Of a DNA stretch of 64,000 bases, positions 44,377 through 52,856 are shown piece by piece. Source of the stretch: Actinacidiphila oryziradicis (GTDB lineage Bacteria; Actinomycetota; Actinomycetes; Streptomycetales; Streptomycetaceae); assembly GCF_005047355.1 (NCBI RefSeq), contig NZ_SUMC01000015.1, positions 62,001 through 126,000 on the forward strand, written 5' to 3'. Position numbers and translations under genes: made by a program. How positions within the stretch are numbered: the first letter of the stretch is position 1; the number at the start of each line of letters is the position of its first letter. A model generated the notes under the pieces. It did no database searches, was not told where the DNA came from, and saw nothing but the letters and a program-made list of their open reading frames with translations.

Positions 44377-45701
44377 GCGAGTCACATCCGGCCGTGCGGG
44401 ACGAGCCCGTTCCGCTCCCCGTCGCCGGTCGGTGGCATACGATGCCAGCGACCGGACGGCAGTCCCTGGAGGCGGAGAGGCGCAGGTTGACGAGCATGAC
44501 GGCGGGTTCTGGCGGGCAGTCACCCATCAGACGCGGAGCCAACCTGCCGCGAGTGGGGGACTTCAATGAGTTGGTGGTGCTGGACGCCATCCGCCGGCAG
44601 CGCTCGGGCCTGAGCCGGGTCGAACTGGCCCAGGCCACCGGCCTTTCGCCGCAGACGGTCTCCAACATCACCCGCCGGCTGCTGGACCAGGGCGTGATCC
44701 GCGAGTCCGGTCGACAGAGCAGCGGCAGCGGCAAGCCGCGCACACTGCTGGAGATCGTCCCGGCCTCGCTGTACGCGGTGGGTGTCCACCTGGACCCCGC
44801 CGTCATCACCTGCGTGGTAGTGGATCTGTTGGGCACGGTCGTCGCCCAGCACAGCCACACCACGCCCAGTGGCGGGGACACCGACAAGATCGCCGCGGAC
44901 ATGGCCGCGTCGGTGTCCGCGCTGGTGGCGGACTCGGTCGCGGACCGGGACCGGGTGCTGGGCCTGGGGATCGCGGCACCCGGGCCGATCGACGTCGTCG
45001 CTGGCTGGGTGGTGGACCCGCCCGAGCTGCCCGGCTGGGGCCGGTACCCGCTGCGTGACCGGTTGAGCGAAGCCACCGGCCTGCCTGCGGTGCTGGACAA
45101 GGACGTGACGGCGGCGGTGGTCGCGGAGCGATGGACGGGTGCCGCGACGGCCAGCCGGAATCTGCTCTTCTTCTACTTCGGCACGGGCACGGGCATGGGC
45201 CTGGTCGTGGACGACACCGTGCTGCGGGGGATCTCCGGCAATGCCGGCGAGGTCGGCGGCCTCGGCGCGGGCTGCTCCACCCGCATATTGGTCGAGGAGG
45301 CTGTGGCCTTGGGCGTGCTGGGGGCCGAGTACACGGTGGCGAGCCCGGCGGACGCGCAGCGTGGGCTGGAGCGCCTCGCGGTGCTGTCGGCCGCGGGGGA
45401 TGCGGCCGCCGACGGCATCCTGGAGCGGTTGGCGATCCGTATCGGGCGCGGCGTCTGCGCGGCGGCCACGCTGCTGGACGTCGACACGGTGGTCTTCGGT
45501 GGTCCCGCATGGCAGGTGCTGGGGGACCGGTTGCTGGAGACCGTGGAGCCGATGGTGGCCAGCAGCCCATTCGTCAAGGCGACGCATCCGACAGCGGTCG
45601 TCACGACGACCCTTGGCGCTAGCGTTGCCGCTGTGGGCGCAGCGTCTCTGGTGCTCGACGGCGCTCTGTCGGCGCAGCCGGGCGCGCTGCTGCTGAAGTA
45701 G
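44373..45701 (+). CDS. ROK-family transcriptional regulator
   Basis: 442 residues if translation starts at the ATGA overlap with GH38 gene 2; a later start around 44499 is possible since residues 1-45 are poorly conserved. A winged helix (LSRVELAQATGLSPQTVSNI) precedes the ROK domain: GLGIAAPGPID, GTGTGMG and ISGNAGEVGG. The zinc-binding CxCGxxGCxE of ROK kinases is missing, so it is a regulator rather than a sugar kinase. As the last gene of the mannosidase operon it probably represses it, sensing a sugar. Its ROK part is similar to that of the convergent fusion protein. Confidence 0.88.
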   Translation: MSESHPAVRDEPVPLPVAGRWHTMPATGRQSLEAERRRLTSMTAGSGGQSPIRRGANLPRVGDFNELVVLDAIRRQRSGLSRVELAQATGLSPQTVSNITRRLLDQGVIRESGRQSSGSGKPRTLLEIVPASLYAVGVHLDPAVITCVVVDLLGTVVAQHSHTTPSGGDTDKIAADMAASVSALVADSVADRDRVLGLGIAAPGPIDVVAGWVVDPPELPGWGRYPLRDRLSEATGLPAVLDKDVTAAVVAERWTGAATASRNLLFFYFGTGTGMGLVVDDTVLRGISGNAGEVGGLGAGCSTRILVEEAVALGVLGAEYTVASPADAQRGLERLAVLSAAGDAAADGILERLAIRIGRGVCAAATLLDVDTVVFGGPAWQVLGDRLLETVEPMVASSPFVKATHPTAVVTTTLGASVAAVGAASLVLDGALSAQPGALLLK

Positions 45702-45757
45702 CCGGACTCACGGCCGCTCCGGGGAGGAGCGCCGTTCAGCCGGGCCCGGGAGCGGCC

Positions 45758-47884
45758 TCAGGGCGATCCCGGGCGGCGCAGGCGCGGGGTGAAGGAGGCA
45801 TGGAACAGGGTGGAGGCGGCGCCGACGGCGGCGGCCTCGTGGGTGCTGACGGAGCGTTCGACGTGGACGCGGCGCAGGCGGCGGGCGGTGGGGAAGTCGT
45901 TGACGGCGCGTTCGATCTCGGTGAGGTAGACCTCGGCGGCGGGGCCCGTGCAGAAGGGGCCGCCGACCACCACCAGGCCCACGTCGAGCAGGTCGATCAC
46001 GGCGAGCGTGCCGCGGCCGATCGCGCGGGCGGCCTGGTGGACCGACAGCTGAGTGCGCCGGGCAGCGGCGTCGGGGACCAGGACGTGGCTGGCCGGATTG
46101 CACTCGGGCAGCACCTCCGGGCGCCCGGACGGCTCGACCCGGCCCAGCACCACTGCGCACAGCTGGCCGAACTCGCCCGCGTTGGCGGTGAGGCCGCGGT
46201 AGATGTCACCGTTGAGGATCAGGCCCGTGCCCACCCCCGTACCGAGGTAGAGGTAGACGAAGTCGCGCGAGCGCCGGTCCCGGCCGATCCAGCGTTCGCC
46301 GACGGCGGCCGCTATCGAGTCCTTCTCGACCAGGATCGGGCAGGAGAAACGGCGTTCCAGCAGCGTGCGCAGCGGCACGTCGCGCAGCACGCTCATCAGC
46401 GGCGGGTCGAGTACGGTCCCTGACACCGTGTCGACCGGGCCCGGTACGGCGACGCCGAGGCCGAGGAAGCTGCTCTCGCGCACCTGCCGCCCGACGCCTG
46501 CCAGTACCGACTCGCCGAGCACGGCGATCTGCGCGACCACCGCTCCGGGGCGCTGCTCGGGTGTGATCTTCTCGACCCGCCGGGCGACGATCCGTCCTGA
46601 CAGGTCGACCACCACAGCGGTCAGCACCTCGGGGTCGATATGGATGCCCATGGCGTGCGCGGCGTCGTCGCGCAGCCGGACCAGGCCGCTCGGCTTGCCC
46701 GCCGACTGGCGTTTGCGGTCCTCCACCAGCAGTCCGCGCTCCAGCAGCGAGCGCGTGATCCGGGAGACCGACTGCTGGGTGAGCCGGGTACGGGCGGCGA
46801 TGTCGCCGCGGGTGATCGCGCCGGCCAGCCGAACCGTCTCGATGACCACGCATTCGTTGAAGGAGCCCAGGTCGATCTGGTTGGCCCCGGCACCGCCCGC
46901 GTTCATGGCGGCATGCAGCGGCCCGTCGGCGTGCAGCGGCCCGGCGGCGCCCGAGGGGCGCTCACCCGGGGCGGCGGGCAGCGGCTCGCGGATCCAGCGG
47001 ACGGTGCCGGGGCCGCGCAGCGCCGTCGCGAGGTCGAGCAGCACCCTGGCCGAGGAGGACGGGTGCTGAGCGGCGTCCAAGGCTAGCACGGCGCGCAGGA
47101 AGGACACCGTGCCGGTGTGCTCGGGGGGCTGGTGCGCCGTCACCTTGGCCCGTGCGCACTGCTCGGCGAAGTCGGGGGCGGCGGGTCCGCGCAGGACCAC
47201 CAGGTGCAGCGAGGCCCTGGGGTGGGCCCGCCGGGCGGCGGCGAGAAAGGCGGCGACCACGGCCGGGCTCGCGAAGGGCGCCGCCGGGGCGGCCAGGGCA
47301 CGGGTGAACGCGGTGGTGACCGCGGCCAGCGCGTCGGCGGGCGGTTGGATTTCGATGAGCGCGGGTTCGGGCCGAGAGCCGGTGCGCTGGGCGAGCAGGA
47401 CCAGCGTGTGGGCCGGTTCGTGCAGCAGACCCACCACCCAGATCCCGCCCTCGCCCAGCGGCGGGTTCAACGGCGGTGCGGGAGCGGCGAGTTCGTCGCG
47501 GCCGAGGTTCCAGCGGCGGCGGGCCGCGGCGACCGCGGTGTGCGAGCAGCCGAGCCGTCGTCCGAGGCTGCGCGAGGAGCGCTGGTCGGGCGGGGCCAGC
47601 AGGCTCTCGGCGACCACCTCGCCCTCGTCGACCAGCGCGGGGCGGCCGCTCCGCCAACGGCCGTCAAGCCCGGCCGGGCCCTCGGCGGCATACCGCTGCC
47701 GCCAGGTGACCACGGTCTGCCGGGAGGCCCCCAGCCGCCGGGCGATCTCGGCGTTGTTCCGCCCGAGAGAGGCCTCCAGGACGATCGACGCGCGCAGCGC
47801 GCGGGGCTGGGGTCCGGCCGCCCACCGGCGGAGGACGTCGAGTTCGTTCTCCATCGATGCGCGGGTGGCACTGTGCTCAGACAC
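45758..47884 (-). CDS. Fusion of an inactivated IS630-like transposase body to a ROK repressor
   Basis: 708 residues from a GTG (ATG at codon 11 also possible). Residues 10-130 match the double HTH of IS630/Tc1-type transposases: ALRASIVLEASLGRNNAEIA, RRLGASRQTVVTWRQRY, SGRPALVD. Residues 148-280 follow the DDE-domain layout, but the signature acids are gone: WVVGLLHEPAHTLVLLAQRT (usual form VVGLY.NPPE.ALVL..DEK), LHLVVLRGPAAP (usual LVLDNYGTHK) and VSFLRAV at the ..VERWF position. From Met327, SFNECVVIETVRLAGAITRG begins a ROK winged helix, then GLGVAVPGPVD and GTGVGTG with NAGEFG; no ROK zinc motif. It is most likely a DNA-binding repressor with two DNA-recognition regions. It is convergent with the other ROK gene. 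Confidence 0.8.
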   Translation of the reverse strand: MSEHSATRASMENELDVLRRWAAGPQPRALRASIVLEASLGRNNAEIARRLGASRQTVVTWRQRYAAEGPAGLDGRWRSGRPALVDEGEVVAESLLAPPDQRSSRSLGRRLGCSHTAVAAARRRWNLGRDELAAPAPPLNPPLGEGGIWVVGLLHEPAHTLVLLAQRTGSRPEPALIEIQPPADALAAVTTAFTRALAAPAAPFASPAVVAAFLAAARRAHPRASLHLVVLRGPAAPDFAEQCARAKVTAHQPPEHTGTVSFLRAVLALDAAQHPSSSARVLLDLATALRGPGTVRWIREPLPAAPGERPSGAAGPLHADGPLHAAMNAGGAGANQIDLGSFNECVVIETVRLAGAITRGDIAARTRLTQQSVSRITRSLLERGLLVEDRKRQSAGKPSGLVRLRDDAAHAMGIHIDPEVLTAVVVDLSGRIVARRVEKITPEQRPGAVVAQIAVLGESVLAGVGRQVRESSFLGLGVAVPGPVDTVSGTVLDPPLMSVLRDVPLRTLLERRFSCPILVEKDSIAAAVGERWIGRDRRSRDFVYLYLGTGVGTGLILNGDIYRGLTANAGEFGQLCAVVLGRVEPSGRPEVLPECNPASHVLVPDAAARRTQLSVHQAARAIGRGTLAVIDLLDVGLVVVGGPFCTGPAAEVYLTEIERAVNDFPTARRLRRVHVERSVSTHEAAAVGAASTLFHASFTPRLRRPGSP

Positions 47885-47962
47885 CGGCAGTCATCCCCCC
47901 TGCCGACCGGGTCCGGCGGATCTCATGGTAGTCGCAGTAGTCGGGGACGGCGCCGTCGCTGT

Positions 47963-50236
47963 TCACTGGTCGCCGGTGGACAGTTGGACGCTGTGAATGT
48001 AGAGCGGCAGGCTGGGGTCGGTCGCGGCGAGTCGCAGGTCGGCCTGGAGGTTCTGGGCCTCGTCGAACTGCGCGCCGGTGAGGGTCAGTGTCGCGGTCTG
48101 CCAGCTCCCGCTGCCGCTGCCGGTGACCGTGGGTCCGTTCTGGTACGGGTTGTCCGTGGCGTCGTACTGGGCGGTGAAACCCTGTCCGGCCTGCGACCAG
48201 TAGGTCACCGTGAGGGTGACCGTGGCCGCACGGGCGACCGCGCTGCCCGGGTCGAGCTGGAGGTAGGCGTTGGCGGAGCCCACCCCGGTCTGGGCGGTGG
48301 TCCAGGTCTGGTACGCGCTCTGGCCGCCGATGGTGGTGGTGGTCAGATTGCCGTCCGCGCCCGCGCCGGTCGCGCCGACGTTCTGGAAGACGACTCCTGA
48401 GGAGCCGTCATTGCTGTCCGCGGTGGCGCCGATGGTGGTCGCACCGCCCGCGGTGGTGGAGCAGGAGGCGGGCACCGGGGTGCCGGCCGGGGCGGGGCCC
48501 GGGAGAAGCTTCCACTCGGCGAGCGTGGCCGTAGCCAGCGACAGCGGTACACAGGCGCCGCCGTCCGGCTCGGCGACCTGCGGCAGGGCCTTTCCGGTGG
48601 CCGCGTCCACCGCGTGGTAGCGGCCGGCGGCGAGATTGAGACCGGCCGGGTGCAGCACGACCGCGCCGTCGTAGCGGAAGTACGGGTTGATCTCGGCCAG
48701 CACCAGCTGCGCGCTGCGGTGGTCGCTCGCGGTGGTGGGGACGACCTGCAGGGCGTGCGCGCTGCTCAGGTCCGCGTACGCCGGGGCGTACTGGGTGAGC
48801 TGGTCGCCGTTGGTCAGCACGGTGCCACCGGACTTCTGATATGCCGTCACATTGGCGTCCTCGCCGTTGAGCGGGAGCACGGCGCGGAACTTCCCCAGGT
48901 CCACCGCGTGGTTCTTGACCTCGTCGCTGGTGACCACGGTGAAGCCGCTCTGATGGCGCGACCACAGCGCGGTGATCTCGTTCTCGACGTTGCTGAGGCT
49001 GCCGCCGTCCGGGTTGCCCCAGGCCTTGGAGTAGTCGAAGTAGACGGCGACCGGCTGCTGCGGGTAGGAGCCCTTGAGGCCCTGCAATTGCGACAGCGCG
49101 GCGGTGTAGATCGGGTAGGCGATGACGTCCTTGGACGTGCCGTCGTGGATGAAGAAGTCCTCGCCGCCGCCGTAGGGCAGCCCCATGCCGTAGTTGGATA
49201 TCCACTGCACGGCCTGGGCGGGCATCTCGGCATCGACCGGAGCGGTCCACTCCTGGGCCAGCTTCACGTGGTAGGCGTTGGCCAGGCTGCCGAAGGTCAG
49301 GGTGAGGCCGGGCGACTGGGCGGCGTCCTCGATGATGGTGAGGTTGTACTTGCGGGCCAGGGTGAAGAAGACGTCGGGCAGGTTGCCGATGTCGGGCGCG
49401 TTGGAGATGTGGCCGCCGAAGTAGTAGTACAGCGGCCCGGAGCTGACCTTGCGTACGGCGGCGGTGAGCCGGTCGTAGGTGTCCAGGACGCTCCACTGGC
49501 GGAAGTCCTGGTAGACGCCTGCCAGCGGCTGCCCGGGGGCGGCGGCCGGCACCTGGTCGAAGGAGGTGTACGCGGTGCCGTTGGCGGAGTTGAAGCGCGC
49601 GATGGTGCGGTACGTCTGCGGCAGCCAGTGCTGGTGGAAGTAGTCGATGTCGGCTGTGGCCCAGCCGCCGTCGCCGTTGTCGCTCCACTGGGCGTCCAGG
49701 CGGCCGTAGTTGAGGATGGATCCGCCGTAGCCGGGGTTGTGGGTGATGTGTGCGACGGTGGCGGTGACGTAGTCGAAGTAGTCCTGCTGCTCGGTCAGGT
49801 TCCACCAGGGCGGGGCGATGCCGGTGCCGCCGGTGCTGGTGGTCTCCGTGTCGGTGATCCAGGCCGCGGGGCTGCCACGCCAGCCGGCCTGCCAGAAGAT
49901 GGGCACGATCCGGATGCCGGCGGCCGTCGCATTGGCGAGCTCGGTGTCCAGCTCACTGAAGTCGAAGGTGCCCTTGCTGGGCTCGATCTGGGTCCACGGC
50001 ATGTTGATCTCGACGCTGTTCATCCCCTTGGCCTTGATGGCCTGGAACTGCGCGACGGACCAGGGGGTGCCGTTGTCGTCGAACTGGAGCTGGGTGGCCC
50101 ACAGCTTGGGTGCGCCGGTCGCGGAGCCGGTCGCGGCGCCGGCCGGGGAGACCAGGCAGGCGCTCGCGGCGACGACAGCCGCGGCGGCGAGGAGTGGAGC
50201 CGTTCTGCGTCCCGAGCGTTTCGATGTGTGCGGCAT
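47963..50236 (-). CDS. Secreted GH42-like (clan GH-A) glycosidase
   Basis: 757 residues with a signal peptide cleaved near GAA-T (residue 35). The barrel begins LWATQLQFDDNGTPWSVAQF and EINMPWTQIEPSKGTFDFSE, the beta-galactosidase (GH42-like) pattern. EWTAPVDAEMPAQAVQWISN near residue 330 fits the nucleophile strand. An amidotransferase-like domain (about 430-520) and a C-terminal beta-sandwich (about 620-757) follow. At the expected acid/base strand I see LNYGRLDAQWSDNGDG and no Asn-Glu pair, so the catalytic pair is uncertain. It is divergent from the ABC importer at 50582 and may supply its substrate. Confidence 0.7.
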   Translation of the reverse strand: MPHTSKRSGRRTAPLLAAAAVVAASACLVSPAGAATGSATGAPKLWATQLQFDDNGTPWSVAQFQAIKAKGMNSVEINMPWTQIEPSKGTFDFSELDTELANATAAGIRIVPIFWQAGWRGSPAAWITDTETTSTGGTGIAPPWWNLTEQQDYFDYVTATVAHITHNPGYGGSILNYGRLDAQWSDNGDGGWATADIDYFHQHWLPQTYRTIARFNSANGTAYTSFDQVPAAAPGQPLAGVYQDFRQWSVLDTYDRLTAAVRKVSSGPLYYYFGGHISNAPDIGNLPDVFFTLARKYNLTIIEDAAQSPGLTLTFGSLANAYHVKLAQEWTAPVDAEMPAQAVQWISNYGMGLPYGGGEDFFIHDGTSKDVIAYPIYTAALSQLQGLKGSYPQQPVAVYFDYSKAWGNPDGGSLSNVENEITALWSRHQSGFTVVTSDEVKNHAVDLGKFRAVLPLNGEDANVTAYQKSGGTVLTNGDQLTQYAPAYADLSSAHALQVVPTTASDHRSAQLVLAEINPYFRYDGAVVLHPAGLNLAAGRYHAVDAATGKALPQVAEPDGGACVPLSLATATLAEWKLLPGPAPAGTPVPASCSTTAGGATTIGATADSNDGSSGVVFQNVGATGAGADGNLTTTTIGGQSAYQTWTTAQTGVGSANAYLQLDPGSAVARAATVTLTVTYWSQAGQGFTAQYDATDNPYQNGPTVTGSGSGSWQTATLTLTGAQFDEAQNLQADLRLAATDPSLPLYIHSVQLSTGDQ

Positions 50237-50361
50237 CGGCAGAGGCCTTCCGGGTGGGTGTCGACGGACGGTGCTTCTCCAGGGCGCCCCGTCGGCGGCA
50301 AGGGCTATGGAAATCCAAGAGTGTTACGAAGGCAATAGCCCGGCCGTAAAATCTGACCATA

Positions 50362-50391
50362 CCTTGCAGTTGACCGATGCGACCTGCAAGG
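50362..50391. promoter_or_regulatory. Operator-like inverted repeat between GH42-like and ABC genes
   Basis: CCTTGCAG (50362-50369) and CTGCAAGG (50384-50391) are perfect complements 14 bases apart, a two-turn spacing (22 bases between arm starts). It lies within the 345-bp divergent region 50237-50581, which holds no gene. A dimeric repressor could control both directions. Confidence 0.55.
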
Positions 50392-50433
50392 ATGCCACTG
50401 CTGACGCGCGGATAACAGGGTTTCCATCGCTCT

Positions 50434-50479
50434 TCCGTCAGAAAAGTATCTTGACGTCTGTCAGAATTTTCCGTACGAC
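50434..50479 (+). promoter_or_regulatory. Promoter of the ABC importer with direct repeats
   Basis: TTGACG (50451-50456), 17-base spacer, TACGAC (50474-50479). TCCGTCAGAA (50434) and TCTGTCAGAA (50457) are direct repeats 23 bases apart, flanking the -35 box, and may bind an activator or repressor. The leader to the ATG is about 95 bases. Confidence 0.5.
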
Positions 50480-50581
50480 TGGGCTTGACGCGGCAACCGA
50501 TCGGCCACATGATTCGGATCATTCTCCGGGGCCCCGTCGGCTACATCGCATCCCTCAACTCTCCTTGCAGAGGAAGCAGAC

Positions 50582-51946
50582 ATGGCCGACAGAACCCGCA
50601 TCAGCCGTCTTTCCCGTGTGCTGGCCACGACGGCAGCCGGCGCTCTCGCCGCCACCGGGCTCACCGCCTGCGGCAGTGGCAGTGGCAGCTCGTCCAACAC
50701 CCTGGTGGTGGCCGAGTGGACGAACGCCGCCGCCATACAGGAGACCCAAGCCATCGACGCCGCGTTTGAGAAGGCCCATCCCGGCGTCAAGATCAAGCTG
50801 CAGACCGCGCCGACCACCGCGGGCGCCTGGCCGGCCCTGCAGAGCTCGCTGCTGGCCTCCAAGAACGTGGATGTGCTGGCGCAGTTCGCGCAGAGCCCGG
50901 AGAAGTACCCACCGGCCTCGACCAAAATCCAGCCGAGTGGCACCGCCGCGCTGGTCGCCAACGGTCAGTTCCTGGACCTGAGCTCACAGCCCTTCATGAA
51001 GCGCTTCGACTCCTCCACACAGCAGTTCACGATGGGGTATAAGAGCGGCGTCTACGGCGTCACCACGGCCGAGTACGTCAACAACACCGGCCTGTTCTAC
51101 AAGAAGGACCTGCTGGCCAAGTACGGCCTGTCGGTGCCCACCACCTTCGACGAGTTCATCAGCGACCTCAAGCTGCTCAAGTCGAAGGGCGTGAGCCCGG
51201 TGTTCGTGGCCGGTAAGGACGGCTACCAGTCGATCATCTGGTTCGGGATCTACAACCAGCTACTCATGCAGGACAAGCCCGCCTCCGCAGCCAACTCCCT
51301 CTGGGTGCAGCGCGACCAGCAGTTCTGGCAAGGCCAGCAGAACTGGAACAGCGCGGTGTACCAGGACGCCGCGAAGCGCTACGAGCAGGTCATGTCGTAC
51401 ATCGAGCCCAACGCCGGTGGCGTCCCGGCGCAGACCGCGCCCGGGGTGTGGGCGGCCAACTCCAAGGACTACCCGTTCCTGGTGGACGGCTCCTACGACG
51501 GCAACACCATCGCAGCGGCGGACCCGTCGCTGAACTTCGGCTTCTTCGCCGTCCCCGGAACCGACAACGCCTCCTGGAACCGCCCGGACCTGGCCCCCGA
51601 CCTGACCTGGACCGTACCGACGTGGGCCAAGCACCAGAAGCTCGCCCTGGAGTACCTGGACTTCTTCACCCAGCAGACCAACTACGCGGCCTGGGTCAAG
51701 GCCACCGGATCCGTCTCCACCGAGCCCGCCGTGCCCACCCCGACCCTGAAGTGGACGGACTGGCTGACCACCAACGCCTCCAAGGGCTTCATCGGCACCA
51801 CCCTGCCCTGGCTGCCGCCGTCGGTCGGCTCCGACAACCCCGCGGGCGGCCCCAACCTCAGGGACACCCAGCCCTTCGGCAACACGTCGATGAGCTCGGC
51901 GCTCGACAACTCGGCCAAGGCCTACACTGCCGCAGTCAAGCCCTAG
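50582..51946 (+). CDS. Sugar-binding lipoprotein of the second ABC importer
   Basis: 454 residues; AGAGGAAG seven bases before the ATG. The lipobox LTAC anchors Cys30 and a Ser/Gly linker follows. The mature part has the family-1 pattern (TLVVAEWTNAAAIQETQAID, AEYVNNTGLFYKKDLLAKYG, PFLVDGSYDGNTI). It is only distantly similar to the 24687 protein, so the two importers probably take different sugars. Two permease genes follow with tight spacing. Confidence 0.92.
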   Translation: MADRTRISRLSRVLATTAAGALAATGLTACGSGSGSSSNTLVVAEWTNAAAIQETQAIDAAFEKAHPGVKIKLQTAPTTAGAWPALQSSLLASKNVDVLAQFAQSPEKYPPASTKIQPSGTAALVANGQFLDLSSQPFMKRFDSSTQQFTMGYKSGVYGVTTAEYVNNTGLFYKKDLLAKYGLSVPTTFDEFISDLKLLKSKGVSPVFVAGKDGYQSIIWFGIYNQLLMQDKPASAANSLWVQRDQQFWQGQQNWNSAVYQDAAKRYEQVMSYIEPNAGGVPAQTAPGVWAANSKDYPFLVDGSYDGNTIAAADPSLNFGFFAVPGTDNASWNRPDLAPDLTWTVPTWAKHQKLALEYLDFFTQQTNYAAWVKATGSVSTEPAVPTPTLKWTDWLTTNASKGFIGTTLPWLPPSVGSDNPAGGPNLRDTQPFGNTSMSSALDNSAKAYTAAVKP

Positions 51947-51956
51947 GGAGCGCGTC

Positions 51957-52856
51957 GTGTCCACCTCCCCCTTCGGCACGCGGCGGACCAGACGATGGAT
52001 ACCCTGGCTGTCCATCGCGGTGCCCACCATCGGCTGGCTGACCTTCGGGCTCTACCCCTCGCTGGCCACCGTCTACTACTCCTTCACCAACTACACCGGG
52101 CTGCCCGGCACACCGATCAACTTCTGCGGGCTGTGCAACTACCGCAACATGTTCACCAGTAACTACTCGCAGCTCTCGCAGGCCGTCGTCACCACGCTCG
52201 AGTACGTGGCCGGGGTGACGGTGCTGCAGATCGTGATCGGCCTGGGCCTGGCTCTGCTGCTGCAGCGCAGGCGCTTCGGCTACGGCCTCTACCGAGCGCT
52301 GATCTTCATGCCGCAGATCTTCTCGGTGACCATCATCGGCGTGCTATTCTCGCTGCTCCTCGACCCGAGCAGCGGTCCCGCCGAGAAGGTCTACCACTCG
52401 GTGCTCGGCAGCAACAGCGCCTTCCTCGGCGACTCCGACCTGGCGATCTGGCTGATCGTGCTGATCAACGTCTGGATGTTCTCCGGCTACACGATGCTGG
52501 TCTACATCGCTGGACTGCGGCGCATCCCACCGGAGGTGTACGAGGCGGCGTCGCTGGACGGCGCCGGGGCGATCAGGCGCTTCTTCAAGATCACCTGGCC
52601 GCTGCTGGCCCCGGCCACCACCGTGAACGTCTTCCTGACCGTCATGGGCAGCCTGGGCGAGTACGCGCTGATCCTGGTGCTCACCCAGGGCCAGTTCCAC
52701 ACCCAGACACTGGGGATGTTCATGTTCAACACGGCCTTCGGGGTCAACCCCGACCTCGGCCTCGGCTCGATGCTGGCCATGGTGCAGTTCGTGTTCACTG
52801 CGGTCATCGGCGGCGTACTGCTGTGGGCGCTGCGCCGCAGGGAGGTGTCGCTGTGA
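51957..52856 (+). CDS. ABC sugar transporter permease, MalF type
   Basis: 299 residues from a GTG eleven bases after the lipoprotein stop, with GGGAG upstream. Six helices; the EAA loop reads EVYEAASLDGAGAIRRFFKI. FCGLCNYRNMF is an unusual pair of cysteines in the first outer loop. It overlaps the next gene (GTGA). Confidence 0.92.
   Translation: MSTSPFGTRRTRRWIPWLSIAVPTIGWLTFGLYPSLATVYYSFTNYTGLPGTPINFCGLCNYRNMFTSNYSQLSQAVVTTLEYVAGVTVLQIVIGLGLALLLQRRRFGYGLYRALIFMPQIFSVTIIGVLFSLLLDPSSGPAEKVYHSVLGSNSAFLGDSDLAIWLIVLINVWMFSGYTMLVYIAGLRRIPPEVYEAASLDGAGAIRRFFKITWPLLAPATTVNVFLTVMGSLGEYALILVLTQGQFHTQTLGMFMFNTAFGVNPDLGLGSMLAMVQFVFTAVIGGVLLWALRRREVSL

Noticed and set aside
44457..44500. Later start for the ROK regulator
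   Set aside because: Possible, but the ATGA overlap at 44373 with the upstream gene is the stronger evidence; kept as an alternative in the entry.
42379..44523. 714-codon minus-strand frame across GH38 gene 2
   Set aside because: Shadow of a gene with complete catalytic motifs; the translation is repetitive and matches nothing known to me.
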